A stretch of DNA of 64,000 nucleotides from Pseudomonas sp. SG20056 (GTDB lineage: Bacteria > Pseudomonadota > Gammaproteobacteria > Pseudomonadales > Pseudomonadaceae): the NCBI RefSeq assembly GCF_031764535.1, contig NZ_CP134499.1, positions 2,046,001 through 2,110,000 on the forward strand, written 5' to 3'. Numbering within the stretch: position 1 is the first letter of the stretch; every line of letters starts with the position of its first letter. The notes under the pieces are model-generated. The model had not been told where the DNA came from. It did no database searches and saw only the letters and a list, made by a program, of their open reading frames with translations. Position numbers and translations under genes: made by a program. Positions 49,490 to 59,018 of the stretch are shown one piece after another.

Positions 49490-51169
49490 ATGGTTTCTGG
49501 AGCCACGTCGCTTAATCTGGTGCGCGATGAACTGTTCACCACCATGGAAGAGGCAGAGTCGAGCCTCGAACACTTTATCGCCGACCGCCACAACGGCAGC
49601 TTGCTGCAACAGGCCGTGGAAAACCTGCATCAGGTACGCGGTACGCTGAACCTGATCGAACTGGCCGGTGCCGAGTTGCTGGCCCAGGAAGTGCTGGATC
49701 AGGCCACCGATATTCCTGCCGGCGCCGGTGAAGAGCGCGATGTGCAGCTTTCCGCCCTGAGTAACGCATTGCACGTGCTACGCCGTTATCTGGAAAACGT
49801 TGAAGCCCATCGCCAGGAAATGCCGGAACTGCTGCTGCCGGCGATCAACGATCTGCGTCAGGCCGGCGGTCAGCCTGCCTTACCGGAAAGCTTCTTTTTC
49901 AGCGTGCGTCTTGATCATGCTCGTCCGCGTACCGCTCCGCCATCGGTCGATGGTGCGGCGCGCGAAAGTGAGGGGCGCCGTCTGCGCCATATGTATCAGG
50001 TGGGTTTGCTGGGCTTTATCCGTGAGCAGAATCCACAAGCCAGTCTCAAGCTGATGGGGCGGGCATTGACGCGTCTCGATAGCCTGTTTGCCAACGAGCC
50101 ACGCGGTCGCCTGTGCTGGGTCGGTGCTGCCGCCGTTGAAGCGCAAGTCGATGGCCAACTGCTAGCGCGCAAATCGCGTAAACAGCTGTTCTCGCGGATT
50201 GACCGCGAACTCAAACAGATGCTCGCCAACGGGCAGTACGAAGCGCCGCGTGGTCTGCTCAAGGAATTACTCTATCTGGTGGCCCTGGCGGACAGTCGAG
50301 GCCCGCAAGCAGCAGCCCTGAGCGAAGTATTCGGCCTGACGCCGCTACCCTTTACCGATCACCTGCTGGAAGAGGAATACCAGCGCCTGTCAGGCCCGGG
50401 GCAGGCGGTCATGCGTTCGCTGAGTTCGGCGATCCGCGAAGAACTCAACAGCGTCAAGGATATGCTCGACCTGATCGAGCGCGGCACCCTGCAAAGTGAC
50501 AGCCTCAATAGTCTGCATGCCCTCCTTGGTAAGCTGAGTAAGACCTTGGGTATGGTTGGCCTCAGTTCGGCGGGCAACTCCCTAAACGCTCAACTGCAGA
50601 CTGTCGCCAGCTGGAGCGAGGAGAGCGCGCCGCAAGCGCAGGAGCTACACAAGCTTGCCGATGCGGTTCTGTACGTCGAAGGCATGGTTGCCAGTCTGGA
50701 TCGCGGCGAGCGCCGTGAAGTAAGACCCACGCAGGCTCAGCCTGGTGAAGAAGCTGACTCCTTTGCCCTGCATCAGCTCAATGAGGCCCGTATTGTGGTG
50801 GTCGATGAGGCTCAGGCTGGTCTGGCTCTGGCCAAGCGTGCAATTACCGCGTACCTGGAGTCGGGTGGCGAGCGTATGCACCTGTCCAACGTGCCATTCA
50901 GTCTGCAGGCCGTGCGCGGTGGGTTGTGGTTCCTCGGTCAGGAGCGTGCTGCGTTGTTGGTAGGCGCCTGCGCTGATTACATTCAGCAGCATATGTTCGA
51001 CGCGACGCAGATGCCGTCCGAGCAGATGCTGGAAACCCTTGCCGACGCGCTGAGTAGTCTGGAGTACTATCTCGAGGCCGGCGCGGTGATGCGGCCGGAA
51101 ACGCAGCCAAGCGTGCTTGATCTCGCCGCAGAAAGCGTGCGGGCCCTGGGCATGCCGCTGGAGGCTTGA
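49490..51169 (+). CDS. Helical protein resembling the N-terminal Hpt-like part of ChpA/PilL chemosensors
   Basis: A 559-residue, largely helical soluble protein without signal peptide. It consists of repeats reminiscent of the degenerate Hpt-like modules of ChpA-type histidine kinases: a start [28 protein letters not shown], a middle [18 protein letters not shown], and an end [19 protein letters not shown]. The positions of a phosphorylatable Hpt histidine look like LHQVRGTL and LHALLGKL (no canonical HxxKG). No kinase, CheW or receiver domain follows. It stands directly before nudC (two-base gap between stop and ATG). Function unknown; some databases give such proteins misleading names. Confidence 0.7.
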   Translation: MVSGATSLNLVRDELFTTMEEAESSLEHFIADRHNGSLLQQAVENLHQVRGTLNLIELAGAELLAQEVLDQATDIPAGAGEERDVQLSALSNALHVLRRYLENVEAHRQEMPELLLPAINDLRQAGGQPALPESFFFSVRLDHARPRTAPPSVDGAARESEGRRLRHMYQVGLLGFIREQNPQASLKLMGRALTRLDSLFANEPRGRLCWVGAAAVEAQVDGQLLARKSRKQLFSRIDRELKQMLANGQYEAPRGLLKELLYLVALADSRGPQAAALSEVFGLTPLPFTDHLLEEEYQRLSGPGQAVMRSLSSAIREELNSVKDMLDLIERGTLQSDSLNSLHALLGKLSKTLGMVGLSSAGNSLNAQLQTVASWSEESAPQAQELHKLADAVLYVEGMVASLDRGERREVRPTQAQPGEEADSFALHQLNEARIVVVDEAQAGLALAKRAITAYLESGGERMHLSNVPFSLQAVRGGLWFLGQERAALLVGACADYIQQHMFDATQMPSEQMLETLADALSSLEYYLEAGAVMRPETQPSVLDLAAESVRALGMPLEA

Positions 51170-51171
51170 GT

Positions 51172-51999
51172 ATGCAACGCTGGCAACCCACTCTGCTCGA
51201 TAACCAGCAATCCGGTGGCTGGGTGGTCGCGCACTGCAAGCAGCATTTTCTCGCGGACAGCAATGGCGTGCTGTTTCCCCGCGAATGGCTGAAGAAGCAG
51301 GATTTGCCGATTATCGCCGAGCATGGCCTCGGCCATTATGATGGTGATGCGGTCTACCTGTTGGAGCTGAGCCAGCCCTTCGACATGCCAGGCTGCGCTT
51401 GGCAGAGCCTGCGCCAATTTATGCTGCAAGGCGATGCCGATACCTTCAAGTTGCTCAGCTACGCCACCCAGATTGGCACTTGGGCCAGTCAGCATCGTTT
51501 CTGTGGCAGCTGCGGTGGCGCGATGCAACATGTGCCGGGTGAGCGCGCGATGCACTGCGTACGCTGTGAGCTGCAGCATTATCCGCGGCTTTCACCGAGC
51601 ATGATCGTACTGGTTACTCGCGGTGATGAGATTCTGCTGGCGCGCTCGCCGCGCTTTGTTTCCGGGGTCTACAGCACTCTGGCTGGCTTCGTGGAAGCCG
51701 GGGAGTCGGTCGAGCACTGCGTAGCCCGTGAAGTGCGCGAAGAGGTCGGGGTCGAAATCAGCAACCTGCAGTACCTGGGTAGTCAGGGTTGGCCGTTTCC
51801 GCATTCGTTGATGCTGGGCTTCCATGCTGAATACGCCGGTGGCGATATCGTCATGCAGGTTGATGAAATCGAAGATGCGCAGTGGTTCAGCGTGCATGAC
51901 CTGCCGCCACTACCGGCTTCGCGTTCGATTGCTCGTTATCTGATTGACGTCTACGTGGCGCGCCGTCTAGGCCAGCCCGAACCAGTGCTGCCAGGCTAG
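51172..51999 (+). CDS. nudC: NAD(+) diphosphatase / RNA deNADding enzyme NudC
   Basis: A 275-residue Nudix hydrolase. A zinc ribbon (FCGSCGG ... HCVRCE) precedes the Nudix box [20 protein letters not shown] (about residues 170-190), followed by the SQPWPFP-like element [11 protein letters not shown] characteristic of NudC. It splits NADH and removes NAD caps from RNA. ATG at 51172. Its 3' end overlaps the convergent exporter gene by 33 bases. Confidence 0.95.
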   Translation: MQRWQPTLLDNQQSGGWVVAHCKQHFLADSNGVLFPREWLKKQDLPIIAEHGLGHYDGDAVYLLELSQPFDMPGCAWQSLRQFMLQGDADTFKLLSYATQIGTWASQHRFCGSCGGAMQHVPGERAMHCVRCELQHYPRLSPSMIVLVTRGDEILLARSPRFVSGVYSTLAGFVEAGESVEHCVAREVREEVGVEISNLQYLGSQGWPFPHSLMLGFHAEYAGGDIVMQVDEIEDAQWFSVHDLPPLPASRSIARYLIDVYVARRLGQPEPVLPG

Positions 52000-52752
52000 G
52001 CGTGCGGTCAACGCCAGTACCACCAGGATAAATACCGGTCGGATAAACTTCGAGCCGCCCTTGATTGCCGTGCGCGCCCCGAGAAACGCGCCGACCATCA
52101 GCGCCAACCCCATGCAGATACCCAGCAGCCAGGCCACTTGTCCGCTGATAACAAACACGGTCAGGGCGCAGATATTACTGACGAAGTTCATGCTGCGGGC
52201 CACGCCGCTGGCCTTGACCAAGTCGAGCGGATAGAGCAGCAGGCTGCTTACTGTCCAGAAGGCGCCCGTACCAGGGCCTGCAACCCCATCATAGAAACCC
52301 AGGCTGAGGCTTTGTGGCCACTGCCGGCCTTTGGCAATCGGCACCTCGGCAAGCAGAGGCGCATCCGGAGTTTTGCCAAACAGCAGGTACAGGCCGCAGC
52401 CAAATACCACGGCGGGTAGCAGCTGGTTCAACCACTCTGACGGCAGCCATTGCGCCATGGCAGCGCCTAGCAGCGCGCCGATGGCCGTGCCAATCAACGC
52501 GTTGCGCCATTGGCCGGGGTCAAACAATTTGCGCCGGTAGAAGGTGTAACTGGCAGCAGCCGAGCCAAAGGTCGAACTGAGTTTGTTGGTGCCCAGGGCC
52601 AGGTGCGGCGGTAGGCCGGCCGTCAGCAGTGCAGGAATGGTCAGCAAGCCGCCACCGCCGGCAATTGCATCGATAAAGCCGGCAATAAACGCGACCAAGG
52701 CGAGAATCGCCAGGGTGGTCAGGTCAACACTGAGCTCAAACGGGAAAGCCAT
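51967..52752 (-). CDS. TSUP family (TauE/SafE) membrane transporter
   Basis: A 261-residue inner-membrane protein with about eight helices in two homologous halves. The first half carries [18 protein letters not shown] and the GTNKLSS element, the second [15 protein letters not shown], both family hallmarks. TSUP proteins move small anions such as sulfite, sulfonates or sulfoacetate; direction and substrate unknown here. ATG at 52752 with AGGACG upstream. 3' overlap of 33 bp with nudC. Confidence 0.9.
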   Translation of the reverse strand: MAFPFELSVDLTTLAILALVAFIAGFIDAIAGGGGLLTIPALLTAGLPPHLALGTNKLSSTFGSAAASYTFYRRKLFDPGQWRNALIGTAIGALLGAAMAQWLPSEWLNQLLPAVVFGCGLYLLFGKTPDAPLLAEVPIAKGRQWPQSLSLGFYDGVAGPGTGAFWTVSSLLLYPLDLVKASGVARSMNFVSNICALTVFVISGQVAWLLGICMGLALMVGAFLGARTAIKGGSKFIRPVFILVVLALTARLAWQHWFGLA

Positions 52753-52854
52753 TGAAAAACACGTCCTGTGTCTAATTGTGGTGTTCTCTGGCTGTTCTAT
52801 AGCCAGGTAGCTGCGCATAATGCCGGCAATTTCAAGCATAAGGAATGCACGGCG

Positions 52855-53502
52855 ATGCAATACGGCGGACTGGCATGGGCAACGGCATTGCTGGGGTTAC
52901 TGGCGGCGTTTGTTGCGGCGCGCATCCTGTTCAATCGGCACTGGTTTCTCGGTTGGTTGCGTGGCACCTGCGGCCTGGCATTTCTCGCCTTGGCGGCGCT
53001 GATTGGTCTGTTGGCCAACGATTTGCGCAGCTACGCAGCAATTCCTGAAGGTAAGCCACTGGCCACGTTGAGCTTCAAGGCCGACGGCCCGCTGTATCGC
53101 GTCAGTGTGCTGGAGGGCGGTCGTGAGCGCATGCTGACCATGGAGGGCGACCTCTGGCAGCTGGATGCGCGATTTCTGCAGTGGAAGGGGCTGGCTGAGT
53201 TGATTGGTTTGCAGCCAGGTTATCGTCTGGAAAAGCTTTCGGGGCGTTTTCTTTCCATCGAACAGCAGAGTCTGGCGCAGCATGCCCGTGTCGAGCTGGC
53301 GCACAGCCCGTATGGCATCGATCTTTGGCGCTGGCTGCGGTTGGGTCAGCATGATCTGTTTATCTTTGATCCACAGGCGCGTCGGGTAACGTACTTGCCG
53401 CTGGCCGATGAGGCGGTGTACAGCATAAACCTGACGCCTGCTGGCTTGCTCGCCGAGCCAATGAATCCGGCTGCCAAGCAGGCGCTGAAGGACTGGCAGT
53501 AA
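52855..53502 (+). CDS. Conserved inner-membrane-anchored protein of unknown function
   Basis: A 215-residue protein with two N-terminal hydrophobic helices (about 5-24 and 34-56) and a soluble C-terminal domain of mixed strands (LATLSFKADGPLYRVSVLEGG ... GDLWQLDARFLQWKG). I do not recognise a named domain; homologues in Pseudomonas carry vague multidrug transporter names that the two-helix topology does not support. ATG at 52855 with AAGGA upstream. Divergent from the TSUP gene, followed by a strong terminator. Confidence 0.75.
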   Translation: MQYGGLAWATALLGLLAAFVAARILFNRHWFLGWLRGTCGLAFLALAALIGLLANDLRSYAAIPEGKPLATLSFKADGPLYRVSVLEGGRERMLTMEGDLWQLDARFLQWKGLAELIGLQPGYRLEKLSGRFLSIEQQSLAQHARVELAHSPYGIDLWRWLRLGQHDLFIFDPQARRVTYLPLADEAVYSINLTPAGLLAEPMNPAAKQALKDWQ

Positions 53503-53514
53503 ATTCCAGGCTGC

Positions 53515-53542
53515 AAAAAAGGGACCCGAGGGTCCCTTTTTT
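53515..53542. terminator. Bidirectional terminator
   Basis: AAAAAAGGGACCC (53515-53527) and GGGTCCCTTTTTT (53530-53542), 13-bp stem, between the membrane protein gene and the convergent SDR gene. Confidence 0.93.
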
Positions 53543-53556
53543 ATTGATTGGCTATC

Positions 53557-54324
53557 TCAGGAGAGGAAGCCGCCATCCACATTCAATGCCACGCCGGTGG
53601 TGTAGCTGGATGCATCGCTGGCCAGGTACAGCACGGTGCCAGCCATTTCACTCGGGTCAGCCACACGCTTGAGCGGGATGCGCTGCAAGGCGACTTTGAG
53701 GATGGCATCGTTCTTGGTCAGCGCTGAGGCAAACTTGGTGTCGGTCAGGCCAGGCAGCAGGGCGTTGCAGCGAATGCCGAACTGCGCGCATTCCTTGGCG
53801 AAGACCTTGGTCATGCTGATGACGGCAGCTTTGGTGACCGAGTAAATACCTTGGAATTCACCCGGCGAAACGCCGTTGATCGAGGCCACGTTGATGATGC
53901 TGCCACCACCGTTGGCCTTCATCAGTTTGCCGCCCTCGATGGACATGAAGTAGTAACCGCGAATGTTCACATCAACGGTCTTCTGGAACGCGCCCAGATC
54001 GGTGTCGAGCACGTTGCAGAACTGCGGGTTGGTGGCGGCGTTGTTGACCAGGATATCGAGGCGGCCGAACTGCTCTTTGATCTGTGCGAAGACATTGCTG
54101 ATCTGCTCCATCTCGCCAATGTGGCAGGCAATTGCCGTGGCCTTACCGCCGTCAGCGATGATGGCGTCAGCGACTTTCTGGCAGTCGTCGATCTTGCGGC
54201 TCGATACGATGACGTGAGCGCCTTGTTGGGCCAGCAGTTTGGCAATGGCCTCGCCGATGCCACGGCTGGCGCCGGAGACGAAAGCGATCTTGCCGTCGAG
54301 GTCGAACAGATGGGTCTTGGACAT
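53557..54324 (-). CDS. Short-chain dehydrogenase/reductase
   Basis: A 255-residue classical SDR oxidoreductase. Cofactor motif SGASRGIG (17-24), NNAAT (near 97), catalytic Ser in VASING and YSVTK (near 161-165), and C-terminal LNVDGGFLS. The Arg after the Gly-rich loop and SSRK suggest NADP preference (inference). It is followed upstream on the same strand by the phosphotransferase (37-bp gap), so the two are likely one operon with lipid or CoA-ester metabolism. Substrate unknown. Confidence 0.9.
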   Translation of the reverse strand: MSKTHLFDLDGKIAFVSGASRGIGEAIAKLLAQQGAHVIVSSRKIDDCQKVADAIIADGGKATAIACHIGEMEQISNVFAQIKEQFGRLDILVNNAATNPQFCNVLDTDLGAFQKTVDVNIRGYYFMSIEGGKLMKANGGGSIINVASINGVSPGEFQGIYSVTKAAVISMTKVFAKECAQFGIRCNALLPGLTDTKFASALTKNDAILKVALQRIPLKRVADPSEMAGTVLYLASDASSYTTGVALNVDGGFLS

Positions 54325-54361
54325 GGGCTTTTCCTTTCTTATGAGAGGCCTGTTCGGCCGT

Positions 54362-55429
54362 TTACAGCTGCGATTTATTGATGACCTGCAGACTCATCTG
54401 CTCCAGCAGCTTGTTCATGTGAATGAACTGCGCGAAGCGTTTGTCCTGAGTCTGGCCATGGAAGTAGCGGTAGTAGATCTGCTGCACGATGCCAGCCAGG
54501 CGGAACAAACCGTAGGTGTAGTAGAAGTCGATGCTCTTGATCTCGATGCCTGAGCGCTCAGCGTAGTAGTCGGCAAACTGCTGGCGAGTCAGCATGCCAG
54601 GGGCGTTGCTCGGCTGGCGGCGCATCATCTGAATTGGCGCTGAGTCGCTGGCTTCGATCCAGTAGGCGAGGGTATTGCCCAGGTCCATCAGCGGATCGCC
54701 GATGGTGGTCAGTTCCCAGTCCAGCACGCCGATGATCTGGCTTGGATTCTGTGGGTTGAGAATCACGTTATCGAAACGGTAGTCGTTGTGCACGATGCCG
54801 GGCTTATGGTGGTCGGCTGGCATCTTGTCGCGCAGCCAGGCTTTGACCGGTTCCCACAGCGGTGCGTCGGGGGTCAGCGCCTTGTCGTAGCGATCACTCC
54901 AGCCGCCGATCTGTCGTTGTACATACCCTTCGGGCTTGCCCAGGTCGCCCAGGCCGCAGGCCTGATAGTCGACGTTGTGCAGCTCGACCATCTTGTCGAT
55001 AAAGCTCTTGCACAGCTCGCGGGTCTGCTCGGCGCTGAAGTTCAGTTCAGCCGGCATGTCTGAACGCAGGATGATGCCGTTGACCCGTTCCATCACATAG
55101 AACTCGGCGCCGATCACCGACTCGTCGGTGCAGTGCACATAGGCTTTCGGGCAGTAGGGGAAGCCGGCGTTGAGCTGATTGAGAATGCGGTACTCGCGGC
55201 CCATATCGTGAGCTGACTTGGCTTTGTGGCCGAAGGGCGGGCGGCGCAGGACGAATTCCTGGTTGGGGTATTCAAGCAGGTAGGTCAGGTTCGAGGCGCC
55301 ACCAGGGAACTGGCTGATGCGCGGCTCGCCCGCCAAGCCGGGGATATGCGCCTTGAGGTACTGGTCGATGACCGCGGCGTCGAGCTCTTCGCCTTCGCGG
55401 ATTCGGGTGGACTGGTCAGTAAGCGCCAT
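54362..55429 (-). CDS. Phosphotransferase family protein (APH-like, ACAD10/11 N-terminal type)
   Basis: A 355-residue aminoglycoside-phosphotransferase-fold kinase. The catalytic loop GIVHNDYRFDNVILN (about residue 215) and metal motif GVLDWELTTIGDPLMDLG are intact. In human ACAD10/11 the same domain sits beside an acyl-CoA dehydrogenase and phosphorylates 4-hydroxyacyl-CoAs, which fits the SDR and SCP2 neighbours here. True antibiotic kinase activity is unlikely. ATG at 55429. Function by analogy only. Confidence 0.88.
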   Translation of the reverse strand: MALTDQSTRIREGEELDAAVIDQYLKAHIPGLAGEPRISQFPGGASNLTYLLEYPNQEFVLRRPPFGHKAKSAHDMGREYRILNQLNAGFPYCPKAYVHCTDESVIGAEFYVMERVNGIILRSDMPAELNFSAEQTRELCKSFIDKMVELHNVDYQACGLGDLGKPEGYVQRQIGGWSDRYDKALTPDAPLWEPVKAWLRDKMPADHHKPGIVHNDYRFDNVILNPQNPSQIIGVLDWELTTIGDPLMDLGNTLAYWIEASDSAPIQMMRRQPSNAPGMLTRQQFADYYAERSGIEIKSIDFYYTYGLFRLAGIVQQIYYRYFHGQTQDKRFAQFIHMNKLLEQMSLQVINKSQL

Positions 55430-55583
55430 GTTTATCCCTTCTGCTTATGATGGGTGCCTAAGATAATTAGCTAATCTAATGCTGCTGCCTGAAGCTCACA
55501 AGCAATACCCGCCGTTATAGGTGGGCGTGTTGCTGCTTAATCAAGCTACCTGATTGGCCATTTAAGCCTGGTTTTTAGCCATA

Positions 55584-55614
55584 AAAAAACCGGAGTCAAT
55601 GACTCCGGTTTTTT
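55584..55614. terminator. Terminator between SCP2 and phosphotransferase genes
   Basis: AAAAAACCGGAGTC (55584-55597) pairs with GACTCCGGTTTTTT (55601-55614). On the minus strand it follows the SCP2 gene and separates it from the phosphotransferase unit. Confidence 0.92.
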
Positions 55615-55637
55615 CTGCCGCGCAGTAGCTTTACCGC

Positions 55638-55949
55638 TTAAACCGGGAACAGTTCGCCCAGTTTCATGGCCAGCATCATGTCGCCTTCGGCGCGCAGTTT
55701 GCCGGACATGAATGCTTGCATACCGTCGGTTTCGCCGCTGGTGATGCCTTTCAGGGTCTCGGTATCCATGATCAGGGTCACGTTGGCGTTGGCGTTATCG
55801 CCTTTCTCAACGGCACAGGTGCCATCCTTGACGATCAGCGCGTAGTTTTCGCCGTCTTCGATGTTGAATTGGAACACCAGGTCCAGGCCTGCAGCGGCAC
55901 CGGCGTTGAATTTGGACTGCATGGTATTGACGATGTCTGCAACGCTCAT
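55638..55949 (-). CDS. SCP2 sterol-binding domain protein
   Basis: A 103-residue stand-alone SCP2 domain (VFQFNIEDGENYALIVKDGT ... TSGETDGMQAFMSGKLRAEGDMMLAMKL). SCP2 domains bind acyl chains and fatty acyl-CoA in a hydrophobic tunnel, so a lipid carrier in beta-oxidation-like metabolism is plausible. ATG at 55949 with AGGAAG upstream. It has its own terminator. Confidence 0.93.
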   Translation of the reverse strand: MSVADIVNTMQSKFNAGAAAGLDLVFQFNIEDGENYALIVKDGTCAVEKGDNANANVTLIMDTETLKGITSGETDGMQAFMSGKLRAEGDMMLAMKLGELFPV

Positions 55950-56009
55950 GGTTTCTTCCTTTTTCTCAGGTTTTTTCTAGCGCCCGTGATGGGTGCAGTG
56001 GGCCGCAGC

Positions 56010-56720
56010 TCAGCGATAAGTGATGAGCTCCGGCGCCTTCAACAGCTGCAAATGCACATGGCTGTTGAAGGAAGCCAGGCTCACTTGGCTGCCGCGAAAC
56101 TTCAGGCAGCTTAGTGAGGTGTTAACAATTTGCCAGTTCAGCTCGAAAGCCTGCGCAGGCGCGATACCGGTAATCAGATGCAGCAGGGCGGTAATAGTGC
56201 CGCCCGAGGTGAATACGGCAATGTTCTGTTTGCTGTCGGCCTGCTCCAGCAGGCGGGTGAGACCGCCTTGGACCTGTTCGACGAAGCCTTGCCAGCTTTG
56301 CAGATCCGGCGAGTCGTGCTCACCGGAAATCCATCGACCAATCAGCTTGGCGAACAAGCGCTGAAACTCGGCTCGGTTCTGCGCGCCATTGCGCAGGATA
56401 TGCAGGGCTTCAGGCTCTTCACCAAGCATGCTCGGCAGCAGGCTGCGGATCACTGCATCGGCATCGAACTCATTAAAGGCCGAGTCAATGTCCAGTGGCG
56501 GTATGGCAATGCCGGCATTGTGCAATTGCTGTAATGCACTGTTGGCGGTGTGCTGTTGGCGGCGCAGATCACCACTGACACTGCGATCAATCCGTGTGCC
56601 GAGTTGTGCAAGGTGCGCGCCCAACACTTCGGCCTGGCGAATTCCAATGGGCGATAGCACATCGTAATCGTCTGCACCGAAGGAGGCTTGGCCATGTCGA
56701 ATCAGGTAGATGCTGCCCAC
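56010..56720 (-). CDS. Histidine phosphatase family protein
   Basis: A 236-residue phosphoglycerate-mutase-like phosphatase. The catalytic RHG motif is at the N-terminus (IYLIRHGQASFG), with the second basic residue in SGDLRRQQHTA, and the late histidine pocket is altered to VFTSGGTI (typically a THGG/SHGG-type motif), so the second catalytic histidine seems replaced by Ser. The start is a GTG at 56720; the frame to 56879 adds unconserved residues. Substrate unknown; possibly impaired or specialised catalysis. Confidence 0.82.
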   Translation of the reverse strand: MGSIYLIRHGQASFGADDYDVLSPIGIRQAEVLGAHLAQLGTRIDRSVSGDLRRQQHTANSALQQLHNAGIAIPPLDIDSAFNEFDADAVIRSLLPSMLGEEPEALHILRNGAQNRAEFQRLFAKLIGRWISGEHDSPDLQSWQGFVEQVQGGLTRLLEQADSKQNIAVFTSGGTITALLHLITGIAPAQAFELNWQIVNTSLSCLKFRGSQVSLASFNSHVHLQLLKAPELITYR

Positions 56721-56930
56721 GTCCGCTCGATTCCGGTACGTTGAAAGTTTCGCGAGGGTATGAGGAAGCTTAGAAGCTGTCAACGTAAAAACATACGCTT
56801 GTTTGAATTGCATGAGTGCGCTGAATAGCGGTGACCTGTTTGCTGGTCGCCAACCCATGGCCTCGGTATGCTTGAGCACTATTCAGCGCGGCCGATGAGT
56901 GTGCGCTGCCATTGGAGCAAGGGGGAATTC

Positions 56931-57950
56931 GTGGAGTTTTTTGCAGAGTACATCGGCTTTCTGGCCAAGACAGTGACCCTGGTTGTGGCCATTCTGGTGG
57001 TACTGGTAACGATTGCTGCGCTGCGCAGCAAGGGCCGGCAGAGCACTGGCCAGCTGCAGGTGAACAAGCTCAATGACTTCTTCAAGCAGCTGCATCAGCG
57101 AATGGAGCACGCGGTGCTCGACAAGGAGCAACTGAAAGCGGCGAGCAAAGCCGAAGCCAAAGCTGCCAAGCAGGAGAAGAAGGCTGGCATCCACAAGCCG
57201 CGCGTCTACGTGCTGGACTTCGACGGCGATATCAAAGCCTCGGCCACCGACAGCCTGCGTCACGAAATCACTGCTTTACTGACTATGGCGACGCCGCAGG
57301 ATGAAGTGGTGCTGCGTTTGGAAAGTGGTGGTGGCATGGTGCACAGCTATGGGCTGGCCTCTTCACAGTTGGCGCGCATTCGTCAGGCGGGCGTACCGCT
57401 GACTGTCTGCATCGACAAGGTCGCTGCCAGCGGTGGCTACATGATGGCCTGCATTGGCGAGAAGATAATTTCCGCGCCGTTCGCCATTCTTGGTTCGATT
57501 GGTGTGGTAGCCCAGCTGCCTAACGTGCACCGTTTGCTTAAGAAGCATGACATCGATTTTGAAGTGCTTACTGCCGGTGAATACAAGCGCACCCTGACCG
57601 TGTTCGGCGAGAACACCGAGAAGGGCCGGGAGAAGTTCCAGGAAGACCTGGAAACCACCCATGAGTTGTTCAAGGGCTTTGTTGCTCGCTACCGGCCGCA
57701 GCTGGACATCGACCAGATTGCCACGGGTGAAGTCTGGCTGGGCCTGGCGGCGTTGGAGAAGCAACTGGTCGATGAGCTGAAGACCAGTGACGAATACCTG
57801 GCAGAACGCGCCAAGAGCGCCGAGCTGTTTCATTTGCACTATGCCGAGAAGAAAACCCTGCAGGAGCGCGTTGGGCTGGCGGGCAGCGTTGCGCTGGATC
57901 GTTTCGTGCTGAACTGGCTGAGTCGTTTGAATCAGCAACGCTTCTGGTAA
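56931..57950 (+). CDS. sohB: SohB-type S49 peptidase (inner membrane)
   Basis: A 339-residue signal-peptide-peptidase relative. A single N-terminal helix (about 9-28) is followed by a charged coiled part and the S49 domain with the nucleophile Ser in DKVAASGGYMMA (near residue 170) and the general-base Lys in TAGEYKRTLTVFGENTEKG (near 222). It faces the periplasm and degrades leftover signal peptides or membrane fragments. The start is a GTG at 56931 behind AAGGGGG. Divergent from the phosphatase. Confidence 0.94.
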   Translation: MEFFAEYIGFLAKTVTLVVAILVVLVTIAALRSKGRQSTGQLQVNKLNDFFKQLHQRMEHAVLDKEQLKAASKAEAKAAKQEKKAGIHKPRVYVLDFDGDIKASATDSLRHEITALLTMATPQDEVVLRLESGGGMVHSYGLASSQLARIRQAGVPLTVCIDKVAASGGYMMACIGEKIISAPFAILGSIGVVAQLPNVHRLLKKHDIDFEVLTAGEYKRTLTVFGENTEKGREKFQEDLETTHELFKGFVARYRPQLDIDQIATGEVWLGLAALEKQLVDELKTSDEYLAERAKSAELFHLHYAEKKTLQERVGLAGSVALDRFVLNWLSRLNQQRFW

Positions 57951-57975
57951 TCGGTCAGTCATACAGAGGAAGAAC

Positions 57976-58965
57976 ATGAGCAAGTTCAGTGCATTGCAAG
58001 CCCGTGAAGGCGCAGCGGGCGGTTTCGAACAGGTGATTGTGCAGCGTGATATCGATGACTTGCCCGCCGGCGAACTACTGATTCGGGTCAAGTATTCCTC
58101 GCTTAACTACAAGGATGCGTTGTCCGCGAGTGGCAACCGTGGCGTGACCAAAAGCTTTCCACACACACCGGGTATAGACGCCGCGGGCGTGGTGGAGGCC
58201 TCAAGTGTGACTGAGTTCAGCGTGGGGGATGAGGTGATCGTCACTGGCTATGACCTGGGGATGAACACGTCGGGCGGGTTGGCTCAGTACATTCGCATTC
58301 CCGCCGGCTGGGCGCTGAAACGACCTAAAGGATTATCGCTGCGCGAGGCCATGGTGCTCGGCACCGCTGGGCTGACGGCTGCGCTGTGTGTCGACAAGCT
58401 GGAGCAAAGCGGGCTGACGCCGGATGCTGGCACCGTACTGGTGACGGGTGCCACAGGTGGTGTTGGCAGTGTCGCGGTGGCTTTGTTAACTACCCTGGGT
58501 TACCGCGTGGCAGCATCGACTGGCAAGGCCGAGCAGGCGAATTACCTCAAGGCGCTAGGCGCGCAGCAAATTGTGCTGCGTGCCGAACTGCAGGACGGTA
58601 CCGACAAATCGATGCTCAAGGAGCAGTGGGCCGGCGCGGTGGACTGTGTGGGTGGGGATATCCTGTTCAACGTGGTCAAGTCGCTGCGTTACGGCGCCAG
58701 CGTTGCCTGCTGCGGTCTGACGGCTGGCGTCGGCTTCAAGGGCAGTGTGCTGCCGTTTATCCTGCGCGGGGTGAATCTGCTCGGGGTCGATTCGGTCGAG
58801 CTGCCGTTGGTGGTCAAGGCTTCGATGTGGGACAAGCTGTCGCTGCAGTGGAAGGTCAAGCTGGATGCGCTGGTCACCGAGGTGACGCTTGAGCAGCTGC
58901 CAGATGCGATTGCGCAGATCCTTGCGGGCAAGCAGGTTGGTCGGGTGTTGGTCAACCTGGCTTGA
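57976..58965 (+). CDS. acuI: Acrylyl-CoA reductase (AcuI/YhdH) type oxidoreductase
   Basis: A 329-residue MDR-superfamily enzyme without zinc. Family features are SSLNYKDALSASGNRGV, PHTPGIDAAGVV, GYDLGMNTSGGLAQYIRIP and the cofactor loop VTGATGGVGSVAVALL. AcuI reduces acrylyl-CoA to propionyl-CoA with NADPH, protecting against toxic acrylyl intermediates. GAGGAAG precedes the ATG. It follows sohB by 25 bp and may be co-transcribed. Confidence 0.92.
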   Translation: MSKFSALQAREGAAGGFEQVIVQRDIDDLPAGELLIRVKYSSLNYKDALSASGNRGVTKSFPHTPGIDAAGVVEASSVTEFSVGDEVIVTGYDLGMNTSGGLAQYIRIPAGWALKRPKGLSLREAMVLGTAGLTAALCVDKLEQSGLTPDAGTVLVTGATGGVGSVAVALLTTLGYRVAASTGKAEQANYLKALGAQQIVLRAELQDGTDKSMLKEQWAGAVDCVGGDILFNVVKSLRYGASVACCGLTAGVGFKGSVLPFILRGVNLLGVDSVELPLVVKASMWDKLSLQWKVKLDALVTEVTLEQLPDAIAQILAGKQVGRVLVNLA

Positions 58966-58983
58966 GTGGGTGCATGGCTACAG

Positions 58984-59008
58984 AGGCCCGGTATTACCGG
59001 GCCTTTGT
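58984..59008. terminator. Terminator between acuI and the thioesterase gene
   Basis: AGGCCCGGTA (58984-58993) / TACCGGGCCT (58995-59004) followed by TTGTGTTTC; a stable palindrome between convergent genes but with a poor T run. Confidence 0.65.
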
Positions 59009-59018
59009 GTTTCTGGGC

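Noticed and set aside
54362..55429. Phosphotransferase as an aminoglycoside resistance gene
   Set aside because: The length and context (SDR, SCP2) match the ACAD10/11-like metabolic kinases; no sign of transfer or resistance cassette.
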